Assembly: GCA_947454665.1 (NCBI GenBank)
Contig: CANGMU010000141.1
Coordinates: 1-6,225, forward strand
Source: Pseudomonadota bacterium
Lineage (GTDB): Bacteria > Pseudomonadota > Gammaproteobacteria > Steroidobacterales > Steroidobacteraceae
Length of the DNA stretch: 6,225 nucleotides
Direction of reading: 5' to 3'
Positions 1-5,570 of this stretch are shown here, one piece after another. A program made the position numbers and the translations under genes. The notes beneath the pieces are model-generated. The model was not told where the DNA came from and searched no databases. It was given only the letters and a program-made list of their open reading frames with translations. Every line of letters starts with the position of its first letter. The first letter of the stretch is position 1.

Positions 1-2
1 AA

Positions 3-134
3 TCCCATCGCCTGGATCTCGGCGACCTTCACATGGAGGTCAGGGAAAAAGAACACGTCAACATTCCACTTTGGTTGGGTGTCGGCGCGCTGGTTGCGGG
101 GGCTGCCCTGTTCGTGACCGCGGGCAGGCGTTAG
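3..134 (+). CDS. C-terminal end of a small hypothetical membrane protein (5' partial)
   Basis: An open frame enters from the left edge and stops at TAG 132-134, leaving 43 visible residues. These are a charged stretch (HMEVREKEHVN, about residues 10-20) followed by one clear hydrophobic helix of about 19 residues (from IPLWLGVGAL to ALFVT) and a short basic tail (AGRR). This layout of a soluble charged segment, a proline, a Gly/Ala/Leu-rich helix and a positive end suits the last segment of a small inner-membrane protein with the tail in the cytoplasm. Small two-helix proteins with a similar ending are common in Proteobacteria and have no assigned function. The frame is chosen over the other two because it alone gives a membrane helix ending at a sensible stop. 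The next gene starts 29 nt later with no evident promoter between, so the two may be co-transcribed. The function is unknown. Confidence 0.6.
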   Translation, partial: SHRLDLGDLHMEVREKEHVNIPLWLGVGALVAGAALFVTAGRR

Positions 135-163
135 TCAGCCCTTTATCAAATCGGAGTATTGAA

Positions 164-748
164 ATGAAAAGTGTATCGGCAGGTTTCATGGCGTTGTTTG
201 CGGCATTCGTGCTCTCGGGTTCGGCACTGGCGGCGGATCCCCATGGGGATACGATCCGGCTGTTCAAGAACGCAGGTGAAAGCGGCAAATTCTTCGAAAA
301 GAGTTATGGCTATGCCGTGTTCCCGAACATCGGCAAGGGCGGGCTCGGCATCGGCGCTGCTTTCGGCAAGGGCCGTGTCTATGAGAAGGGCAGGCTTGTC
401 GGCGACGTGTCCCTGACACAGTTGAGCGTTGGCTTGCAGGCAGGTGGGCAGGCCTTCAGCGAAATGATCTTCTTCGAAGACAAGGGATCCTTCGACGAGT
501 TCACGTCCGGCAACTTCGAGTTCGGTGCGGACATCGGCGCCGTGGCGATCACCGCCAGCGCGAACGCCAGCGCCAGTACGGAAGGCGGTGCGTCGGCTGG
601 CGCCAGTGGCGACAAGAAGGATGCCGTCGCCACGGGAGGCTTCCACTCGGGTGTGGCGGTCTTCACGATCGCCAAGGGCGGGCTGATGTACCAGGCTGCC
701 GTCGGGGGGCAGAAGTTCTCCTACAAGCCGCGCGGCCGGAAGAACTGA
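164..748 (+). CDS. Secreted SYLF/Ysc84-domain (lipid-binding) protein
   Basis: This is a 194-residue protein. Residues 1-23 form a Sec signal peptide: a Lys near the start, the hydrophobic core FMALFAAFVL, and a likely cut after SALA, so the mature protein should be periplasmic or surface-exposed. The rest reads as a SYLF (Ysc84, formerly DUF500) domain: YGYAVFPNIGKGGLGIGAAFGKG at about 48-70 (two adjacent family motifs), SVGLQAGGQAFSEMIFFED at 88-106, FEFGADIGAVAIT at 118-130, and the closing KGGLMYQAAVGGQKF at 171-185. SYLF domains bind phosphoinositides in eukaryotes. Bacterial secreted forms are thought to bind lipid, but their physiological role is not established. Residues about 130-150 form an Ala/Ser/Gly-rich loop. 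The start at 164 is preferred over an upstream ATG at 71 because it has GGAG at 153-156 with 7-nt spacing and begins directly with the signal peptide. A hairpin terminator follows. Confidence 0.88.
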   Translation: MKSVSAGFMALFAAFVLSGSALAADPHGDTIRLFKNAGESGKFFEKSYGYAVFPNIGKGGLGIGAAFGKGRVYEKGRLVGDVSLTQLSVGLQAGGQAFSEMIFFEDKGSFDEFTSGNFEFGADIGAVAITASANASASTEGGASAGASGDKKDAVATGGFHSGVAVFTIAKGGLMYQAAVGGQKFSYKPRGRKN

Positions 749-764
749 AAAAACCGATCTAACT

Positions 765-789
765 GGACCCAAGGGCTCGCCTTGGGTCC
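765..789 (+). terminator. Hairpin terminator after the SYLF gene
   Basis: GGACCCAAGG (765-774) pairs perfectly with CCTTGGGTCC (780-789) around the 5-nt loop GCTCG. This 10-bp stem starts 16 nt after the SYLF stop codon. The following bases (GGCCTTTCCCT) hold only a short T run, so termination would rest mainly on stem strength. On the opposite strand a run of six T lies about 11 nt past the stem, so it might also stop antisense transcription coming from the minus-strand gene beyond the tRNA. Confidence 0.7.
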
Positions 790-799
790 GGCCTTTCCC

Positions 800-805
800 T
801 AGAAT
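800..805 (+). promoter_or_regulatory. Candidate -10 box of the tRNA-Glu promoter
   Basis: TAGAAT matches the sigma-70 -10 consensus at 5 of 6 positions and lies 16 nt before the mature tRNA 5' end. It is followed by the GC-rich stretch GCGCGGGC, the kind of discriminator typical of stringently controlled stable-RNA promoters. No good -35 box is visible at 16-18 bp spacing, where the sequence falls inside the right arm of the preceding terminator hairpin. This is a plausible but unproven promoter. Confidence 0.45.
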
Positions 806-821
806 GCGCGGGCACCTCGAC

Positions 822-897
822 GTCCCCATCGTCTAGAGGCCCAGGACACTGCCCTTTCACGGCGGCGACAGGGGTTCGAATCCCCTTGGGGACGCCA
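822..897 (+). tRNA. tRNA-Glu (anticodon TTC)
   Basis: This is a 76-nt cloverleaf. The acceptor stem GTCCCCA (822-828) pairs with TGGGGAC (887-893), followed by discriminator G894 and an encoded CCA (895-897). The anticodon stem CTGCC (849-853) pairs with GGCGG (861-865), with one T-G wobble, around loop CTTTCAC, which places anticodon TTC at 856-858. The T loop GGTTCGAATCC is standard. The sequence differs from the E. coli glutamate tRNA at only a few positions, so the identity is secure. It supplies Glu-tRNA for GAA/GAG codons and, as Glu-tRNA(Glu), for tetrapyrrole synthesis where the C5 pathway is used. It stands alone and is not inside an rRNA spacer. The 3' end faces a minus-strand gene whose stop lies 3 nt away. 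Confidence 0.98.
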
Positions 898-900
898 TCT

Positions 901-2388
901 TTACTTCGCGAAGTCGAAGAGGTCTTCGGACACCGGGCGCTGCATGCCCTGCTCGTGGTACTTCTCCCAGATCTGCGCCCACGGGCGACCGTAGAAATCG
1001 GGCAATTCGTATTCGATCTTCTCGCCCGGCGCCACGGCCGTGGCCTTGCCCTTGACCGGCAGGATGGTCGGGATGCACTCGATGAAGGCGTAGGGATCGA
1101 CGTCCTTGAAGCCGCCGGCGCGATCGAAATTGCGCACGATGCGGATCGGCTCCACCAGCGCCTCCGGATCGTAGAACACCGTCTCGTGGTTGAGGCCGGT
1201 CACGATGCCCTTCGCATCGCGCAGGGGCGTGTAGATCTCGATCGTTTGCATCTTGTTCGAGAACTCGAACACGCCATGGGCCGTCCAGCCCTGGATGTTG
1301 GACGTCCAGGTGATCAGGCTGTCGCGGTCCCAGAAGCCGACCGTCTCGCCATACCAGCGCGGCACGTCGGCGCCGAGGCGCGGCACTGTGCCGGCCGTGT
1401 TGAAGCTGCGATCGACGTTGATGTTCGTGATGAAGTTGCGCGCCAGGCCCGCGGTGACCTGCACGAGGTCGGGCGTGGCGATGACGTAATGCGGTTGCAC
1501 CCAGGTCGAGAAGACGTACCAGCGGCGCATGAAGCCTTCCGGCCAGCAGTACTGCGAAGGCCATTGCGGCGCGTTCGTGTTGCCCTGGTGGTAGAGGTCC
1601 TGCACCAGGCGCTTCTGGTATTCCGGCGTCAGCAGGGAAAGGATCGTCGGGATCTGGTTCGACAGCATCATCGAATACCAGTTTTCGACCAGCGCACGCT
1701 GGTAGTAGGCCCCGGACCATTCCTTCGCGAGCTTGTCGGCGCTCGGCTTGCTGGGGCCACCCCGACGGCGTGTCTCGGCCATCAGGGCTTCGTAATGTGC
1801 CTGCGCCGTCTTGAATCCATAAGGGCTGACGATGGCCCTGCGGGGATAGTCGACGTCGCAGCGTCCCCAGGCCGCAGATCGCGGCGGATCGTCGCCGATC
1901 ACTTTCTGGAAGATCGCGCCGCGCTGGTTCTCCAGGCCCTCGGGACTGTTGCAGCGGAAGTATCTCGGGTCGGTCCACAAGGCCCGATCAGCGTAGAAAT
2001 CCTTCGACGTGAAAAGGTCGACGGGCAGGGGCGAGATGCCCGGCGGTGTCGCGCCATTCCAGGCGCTGCCGAAGCTCGGTGCCTCGGCGCCCGGCGGACC
2101 CTGCATCTTCATCGGACCGACGAAAGGCATGGGCTGCAGCCGCTGGAAGGATTCGATGATCCGGTCGAGCGGCGAGAGTTTCGGGTCGCGCGAGAACGGA
2201 ATCGTCGGCAGCGAAGCGGCCAACGGCGCCCCGCGGCCGACGCTCTTGAAGCCGGGATCCGCGACCTGTTGGGACTCGGCCCGAGTGGCCAGACCGCAAG
2301 CGACCAGAACCACTGAGGCGAAACGGACCCATTGCCTGAGGCGTGGATACAACGCTCTGGTCCGATCTGGATTCGTCTGCTTTGCCAT
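901..2388 (-). CDS. Exported protein of unknown function, 495 aa
   Basis: I cannot assign a characterised family. The N terminus (1-40) has a long basic n-region (five Arg between 9 and 22), a short hydrophobic stretch FASVVLVA (23-30) and Cys31. LVAC fits a lipobox, so the protein may be an outer-membrane lipoprotein; cleavage by ordinary signal peptidase after about residue 39 is the alternative. The mature part is rich in Trp, Tyr and Pro and has no membrane helix. Notable segments are WTDPRYFRCNSPE (138-150), WPSQYCWPEGFMRRWYVF (276-293), RWYGETVGFWDRDSLITWTS (344-363), YDPEALVEPIRIVRNF (406-421) and PDFYGRPWAQIWEKYHEQGM (463-482). Four more Cys (146, 177, 281, 438) could form disulfides. 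The alternating hydrophobic pattern from about 340 to 460 suggests beta structure. I recall similar unnamed secreted proteins in sphingomonads and gammaproteobacteria, but from memory only. ATG 2386-2388 is the only convincing start; the ribosome site is weak (GGAC, 8 nt upstream). Confidence 0.8.
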   Translation of the reverse strand: MAKQTNPDRTRALYPRLRQWVRFASVVLVACGLATRAESQQVADPGFKSVGRGAPLAASLPTIPFSRDPKLSPLDRIIESFQRLQPMPFVGPMKMQGPPGAEAPSFGSAWNGATPPGISPLPVDLFTSKDFYADRALWTDPRYFRCNSPEGLENQRGAIFQKVIGDDPPRSAAWGRCDVDYPRRAIVSPYGFKTAQAHYEALMAETRRRGGPSKPSADKLAKEWSGAYYQRALVENWYSMMLSNQIPTILSLLTPEYQKRLVQDLYHQGNTNAPQWPSQYCWPEGFMRRWYVFSTWVQPHYVIATPDLVQVTAGLARNFITNINVDRSFNTAGTVPRLGADVPRWYGETVGFWDRDSLITWTSNIQGWTAHGVFEFSNKMQTIEIYTPLRDAKGIVTGLNHETVFYDPEALVEPIRIVRNFDRAGGFKDVDPYAFIECIPTILPVKGKATAVAPGEKIEYELPDFYGRPWAQIWEKYHEQGMQRPVSEDLFDFAK

Positions 2389-2407
2389 GTTCTCGGGTCC
2401 GTGTTGA

Positions 2408-2413
2408 ATTAAA
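2408..2413 (-). promoter_or_regulatory. Candidate -10 box for the 495-aa exported protein gene
   Basis: On the minus strand this reads TTTAAT, 5 of 6 matches to the -10 consensus. It lies about 20 nt upstream of the start codon, which would give a leader of roughly 12-14 nt. No recognisable -35 box lies 16-18 bp further upstream. That spacer holds the dyad at 2421-2434, so the promoter could depend on a factor bound there or be blocked by one. Confidence 0.35.
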
Positions 2414-2440
2414 AGACGCGGCGTTTTGAAACGCTAGTCT
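2414..2440. promoter_or_regulatory. Dyad-symmetric candidate operator between divergent genes
   Basis: The core GCGTTT-TG-AAACGC (2421-2434) is a perfect 6+6 inverted repeat with a 2-nt centre. It is flanked by AGAC (2414-2417) and GTCT (2437-2440), which are also complementary, separated from the core by 3 and 2 nt. The element sits in the 81-nt region between the divergent starts at 2388 and 2470, just upstream of the minus-strand -10 candidate. Size, symmetry and place fit the site of a dimeric regulator. I recognise no specific regulator family from the sequence, and no regulator gene lies nearby. Confidence 0.4.
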
Positions 2441-2469
2441 GGATGGTCGACATAACAAGAGGGAGTTCA

Positions 2470-2781
2470 ATGAACCTGCATAAGATTGCCGGGCTGCTGG
2501 CACTGCTGGTCGCGCTTGTCGGGGGCTTCGTTTCGATCCCCTACGCAGCGCTTGTGCTGTTGGTGCTCGGCCTGATTGCTGGCTGGGGCGTCGCTCCTGA
2601 GCATCAGGTCCGGGTCATGGTCAGCGGCATCGTGCTGGCCATACCGGCGGCGCACGTGCTGGATGCCGTGCCGGGCGTCGGCCCGCAGCTCAGCGCCGTG
2701 ATCGCGGGCCTGGTGGCGTTCTCGGGATCTGCTGCGATCACGATCGTCATCCGCAACATGATCCTGCGCTTCAAGCCTTGA
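2470..2781 (+). CDS. Small multi-span membrane protein of unknown function, 103 aa
   Basis: The protein is almost wholly hydrophobic. Likely membrane segments are residues 6-21, 24-40, 48-66 and 72-94, with a charged loop EHQVR (44-48) and a basic end (RNMILRFKP). The first two segments are short and close together, so three or four spans are possible. There is no cleavable signal and no catalytic motif, and I do not recognise a named family. The start at 2470 is preferred over an in-frame ATG at 2443 because the purine-rich site AAGAGGGAG (2457-2465) lies directly before it and the nine extra residues are polar. The gene diverges from the 495-aa exported protein gene, sharing an 81-nt upstream region with a dyad, and ends at TGA 2779-2781, 4 nt before a strong hairpin. 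Confidence 0.85.
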   Translation: MNLHKIAGLLALLVALVGGFVSIPYAALVLLVLGLIAGWGVAPEHQVRVMVSGIVLAIPAAHVLDAVPGVGPQLSAVIAGLVAFSGSAAITIVIRNMILRFKP

Positions 2782-2785
2782 TCAA

Positions 2786-2817
2786 CGGGAAGGCGCACCT
2801 TGCGGTGCGCCTTCCCG
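2786..2817. terminator. Bidirectional hairpin terminator between convergent genes
   Basis: CGGGAAGGCGCACC (2786-2799) pairs perfectly with GGTGCGCCTTCCCG (2804-2817) around the loop TTGC, giving a 14-bp GC-rich stem. It lies 4 nt after the small membrane protein stop and 11 nt after the minus-strand molybdopterin subunit stop, so it can serve both. No real T tract follows on either strand, as is often so in GC-rich genomes. The 8-bp palindrome TTGATCAA (2778-2785) abuts it and overlaps the stop codon. Confidence 0.8.
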
Positions 2818-2828
2818 GCATCACGACA

Positions 2829-5030
2829 TCAGACCAGCGTCACGCCCGAGCGCGTGAACGGCAGCGCGTGCAGCGACTTGCCGGACAGCGCGAGGATCGC
2901 GCCGGCAACCGCCGGGCCGATCGGCGGCAGGCCTGGTTCACCGATGCCGGTTGGCTTCGCGCCGCCCGCCACGAAGTGAACGTCCACCGCCGGCATCTGG
3001 TTCAGGCGCAGCACCGGCTGGTCGTGGAAGTTCGACTGCTCGACCTTGCCATCCTTCAGCGTGATACCACCCTGCGCCACCGCACCGAGGCCGAGACCGA
3101 TCGAGGATTCGACCTGCATCTTGACCACGTTCGGGTTGATGACGAGGCCGCAGTCCACGCCGCAGACGACGCGCTCGACCTTGTATTTGCCGGCCGCCAC
3201 CTGGCGGACCTCGGCCACTTCCGCGACCACCGAGCCGAAGCACTCGTGCACGGCGATGCCGCGCGACATGCCGGCCGGCAGCTTCTGGCCCCAGCCGGCC
3301 TTCTCGGCCGCGAGGTTCAGCACGGCAAGATGACGCGGCTGCTTGGCGAGCAGGCTGCGGCGCAGCTCCAGCGGGTCCTTGCCCGTGGCACGCGCGACTT
3401 CGTCAAGGAAGTTCTCGGTCGCGTAGGCGGTGTGCGTGGAGCCCACCGAACGCCACCACTGCACGGTGACTTCCGACTTCGGTGAATGCACGTCGACCGT
3501 GAGGTTCGGCACGTCATAGGGCAGGTTCGCGGCACCTTCGATCGACAGCGGATCGATGGGCGCGCCCGGCGGCATCAACGGCGTGCCGTCGAGGATCGAC
3601 TGGCCGACAAGGCGGTGTTCCCAGCTGACCAGGTTGCCCTTCGCGTCGAGGCCGGCCTTCAGCGCGTGGAAGAACGCCGGGCGGTAGAAGCCGCCGTGCA
3701 TGTCGTCCTCACGCGACCAGACCAGCTTGACCGGCTTGCCCTGGCCGCCGGCCTTGGCGATGGCCACGGCTTCCTGCACGAAGTCCGACTTCGGGTTCGA
3801 ACGACGGCCGAAGCTGCCACCGGCGAACAGCGAGTTGATCTTCACCTGCTCGGGCTTGATGCCCAGCAGCGCCGCGGCCAGGGTCTGGTCCATGGTCTGC
3901 AGCTGCGCGCCGGTCCACAGCTCGCAGCCGGCGTCGGTGATGTGCGCGACGCAGTTCAGCGGCTCCATCGCGGCATGCGGCAGGTAGGGGAACTCGTAGG
4001 TCGCTTCGACGAAGCGCACGGCGCCGGCCTTCGTGACATCGCCGACCTTCTTCGCCTCGACGCCCGGCTTCGCAGCCAGCGCCTTGTACTCGGCGAACAT
4101 CTGGTCGGTGCCCTTGGTGTAAGCCTTGCTCTCGTCCCAGACGACCTTCACGGACTCGCGGGCCTTCTTGGCCGTCCAATAGTCCTTGGCGATGACGGCC
4201 ACGCCCTCGCGCACGCTGTGCTTGAACTGCACGACGTCCGACACACCGGCGATGGCCTTGGCGGCCGTGGCGTCGAAGGACTTCACGGTCGCGCCGAACT
4301 TCGGCGGCGCGATGATCACGGCCACCTTCATGTCCGGCAGCTTCACGTCCTGCGTGTAAGTGGCGGTGCCAGTTGCTTTGGCCTTCGCATCGACGCGGGC
4401 GGCGTCCTTGCCGATCAGCACGAACTGCTCGGGCTTCTTGAGCGCGACGTCCTTCGGCACGGCGAGCTGGGCGGCCCGGCCGGCCAGTTCACCGAACTTC
4501 GCCGACTTGCTCTTGCCTGCGTGCGAGACGACGCCGGCACTCACGGTGATTTCCGCAGCGGGGACGCCCCACTGATCCGCCGCGGCGGCGACCAGCATGG
4601 CGCGCGCCACGGCACCGGCCTGGCGCATCTGCTCCCAGGACGAGGCCATCGAGTTGCTGCCGCCGGTGCCCTGCATCGGGCCGAAGCCCGGGTTCGCGTA
4701 CTTCGTCGGATCAGCCGGGGCCGCCTCGACGACGACCTGGTTCCAGTCGGCATCGAGCTCTTCGGCGATCAGCGTGGCAAGGCCGGTGAAGACGCCCTGG
4801 CCGATTTCGGCATTGCGCGCGATCACGGTGACCACGTTGTCGCTGCCGACGCGCAGGAAGGGGCCCGGCGCCAGCGTGCCAGCCACGGGGCCCTTGGCCG
4901 CGCAGGCAGTCAGCAGCGGGCCTGCGGCGATAGCCAGGCTCAATGCACTGCCAGCCTTCAGCACGCCGCGGCGCGTGACGACGGGCTGGTCGCTGACGTT
5001 CAGGATGGAAAACGACTTGTCGTTGTTCAT
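2829..5030 (-). CDS. Molybdopterin-binding subunit of an IorB-type molybdenum hydroxylase, Tat-exported
   Basis: This 733-residue catalytic subunit belongs to the xanthine oxidase superfamily, nearest in layout to isoquinoline 1-oxidoreductase beta chain (IorB). Such enzymes hydroxylate N-heterocycles or oxidise aldehydes using water, passing electrons to a two-[2Fe-2S] partner. The N terminus carries a twin-arginine signal (TRRGVLKAG, Arg20-Arg21), a hydrophobic core and a lipobox LTAC ending at Cys43. The fold begins near residue 58 with the usual NAEIGQGVFTGLATLIAEEL (73-92). A middle alpha/beta segment spans about 205-300. Cofactor-loop motifs follow: PHAAMEPLNC (351-360), AGGSFGRRSNP (403-413), QWWRSVGSTHTAY (524-536) and GIGEPGLPPIGPAVAGA (695-711), where Glu698 is the expected catalytic base. 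Length is normal for the family. The gene lies 12 nt downstream of the Fe-S subunit, with its ribosome site overlapping that stop. The substrate cannot be read from sequence; 'isoquinoline' is only the family label. Confidence 0.93.
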   Translation of the reverse strand: MNNDKSFSILNVSDQPVVTRRGVLKAGSALSLAIAAGPLLTACAAKGPVAGTLAPGPFLRVGSDNVVTVIARNAEIGQGVFTGLATLIAEELDADWNQVVVEAAPADPTKYANPGFGPMQGTGGSNSMASSWEQMRQAGAVARAMLVAAAADQWGVPAAEITVSAGVVSHAGKSKSAKFGELAGRAAQLAVPKDVALKKPEQFVLIGKDAARVDAKAKATGTATYTQDVKLPDMKVAVIIAPPKFGATVKSFDATAAKAIAGVSDVVQFKHSVREGVAVIAKDYWTAKKARESVKVVWDESKAYTKGTDQMFAEYKALAAKPGVEAKKVGDVTKAGAVRFVEATYEFPYLPHAAMEPLNCVAHITDAGCELWTGAQLQTMDQTLAAALLGIKPEQVKINSLFAGGSFGRRSNPKSDFVQEAVAIAKAGGQGKPVKLVWSREDDMHGGFYRPAFFHALKAGLDAKGNLVSWEHRLVGQSILDGTPLMPPGAPIDPLSIEGAANLPYDVPNLTVDVHSPKSEVTVQWWRSVGSTHTAYATENFLDEVARATGKDPLELRRSLLAKQPRHLAVLNLAAEKAGWGQKLPAGMSRGIAVHECFGSVVAEVAEVRQVAAGKYKVERVVCGVDCGLVINPNVVKMQVESSIGLGLGAVAQGGITLKDGKVEQSNFHDQPVLRLNQMPAVDVHFVAGGAKPTGIGEPGLPPIGPAVAGAILALSGKSLHALPFTRSGVTLV

Positions 5031-5039
5031 GGTTGCTTA

Positions 5040-5045
5040 CCTTCA
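5040..5045 (-). promoter_or_regulatory. Ribosome binding site overlapping the upstream stop codon
   Basis: On the minus strand TGAAGG contains both the Fe-S subunit stop (TGA, 5043-5045) and the AAGG site for the molybdopterin subunit, 9 nt before its ATG. This arrangement favours translational coupling, keeping the two subunits in balance. Confidence 0.6.
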
Positions 5046-5501
5046 GGCCAGGGCCGCGGCAGCGCGCTTGATGGCGGCGCGGATGCGGACGTAGGTGGCG
5101 CAGCGGCAGATGTTGCCGCTCATGGCCGCGTCGATGTCGGCGTCGGTCGGTGCCTTGTTCTTCGCCAGCAGCGCGGTCGCGCTCATGATCTGGCCGGACT
5201 GGCAGTAGCCGCACTGGGCCACGTTCTCGGCGATCCACGCGTCCTGCACGGCCTTGCCGGCGGCATCCGCGTTCACGTTTTCGATCGTGGTGATCTTCTT
5301 GCCTTCGACCGCCGACAGCGGCAGCACGCAGCTGCGCGTCGCCATGCCGTCGACGTGCACGGTGCAGGCGCCGCACTGGGCGATGCCGCAACCGAACTTC
5401 GTGCCGGTCAGGTTCAGGCTGTCACGGAGAACCCACAGGAGGGGCGTATCGGGGGAAGCATCTGTTTCGAGCTGCTTGCCGTTGACGTCTAGCGTGGTCA
5501 T
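5043..5501 (-). CDS. Two-[2Fe-2S] subunit of the molybdenum hydroxylase (IorA/CoxS type)
   Basis: This 152-residue electron-transfer subunit is the partner of the molybdopterin protein. Residues 1-75 are a plant-type ferredoxin domain with cluster ligands Cys38, Cys43, Cys46 and Cys58 (CGIAQCGAC, then the fourth Cys after HVDGMATRS). Residues 76-152 form the helical [2Fe-2S] domain with Cys97, Cys100, Cys132 and Cys134 (CGYCQSG and CRCATYVRIRAAI). All eight ligands are present and the length is typical. There is no signal peptide, so it probably folds in the cytoplasm and leaves with the Tat-signal-bearing large subunit, as inferred for other IorAB-type enzymes. The operon has no FAD-domain gene, which fits the two-subunit type that passes electrons onward, usually to a cytochrome c. 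The start ATG 5499-5501 has GAGGA 4 nt upstream. It is first in the operon, behind a perfect TATAAT. Confidence 0.95.
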   Translation of the reverse strand: MTTLDVNGKQLETDASPDTPLLWVLRDSLNLTGTKFGCGIAQCGACTVHVDGMATRSCVLPLSAVEGKKITTIENVNADAAGKAVQDAWIAENVAQCGYCQSGQIMSATALLAKNKAPTDADIDAAMSGNICRCATYVRIRAAIKRAAAALA

Positions 5502-5537
5502 GAGTTCCTCGGGAATGCACAGGCTGGGAAGGGCGCC

Positions 5538-5543
5538 ATTATA
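5538..5543 (-). promoter_or_regulatory. -10 box of the molybdenum hydroxylase operon promoter
   Basis: On the minus strand this reads TATAAT, a perfect -10 consensus, 36 nt upstream of the Fe-S subunit start, predicting a leader of about 30 nt. No good -35 match lies 16-18 bp upstream, where the sequence runs into the start of the divergent XdhC gene. Weak -35 contacts often mean an activator is needed. The same bases read ATTATA on the plus strand and could also serve a divergent promoter, but with weaker matches. Confidence 0.5.
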
Positions 5544-5570
5544 GGCCAGCGGGACGGTAGACTCGCGTCC

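Noticed and set aside
71..163. N-terminal extension of the SYLF protein from ATG 71
   Set aside because: It overlaps the membrane-protein tail in another frame, is Cys/Arg/Gly-rich, lacks a ribosome site and would bury the signal peptide.
237..250. A perfect 14-bp palindrome ATCCCCATGGGGAT
   Set aside because: It lies inside the SYLF coding sequence just after the signal peptide, fully explained by the codons for DPHGD. There is no second copy or regulatory context.
871..897. The tRNA-Glu 3' end as an integration site for a genomic island
   Set aside because: I found no repeat of the tRNA 3' end elsewhere in the window and no integrase gene. A distant copy cannot be excluded from this window.
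886..2316. A 476-codon plus-strand open frame antisense to the 495-aa protein gene
   Set aside because: It starts inside the tRNA, has no ribosome site and shows shadow-like His/Arg/Val/Asp composition. The minus-strand protein has a signal sequence and ordinary protein-like composition.
3486..5492. A 668-codon open frame on the plus strand, antisense to the molybdenum hydroxylase genes
   Set aside because: Its translation is rich in Arg, His, Gly and Ala with no domain or signal, as expected of a shadow frame in GC-rich DNA. The minus strand encodes clear, motif-complete proteins over the same bases.
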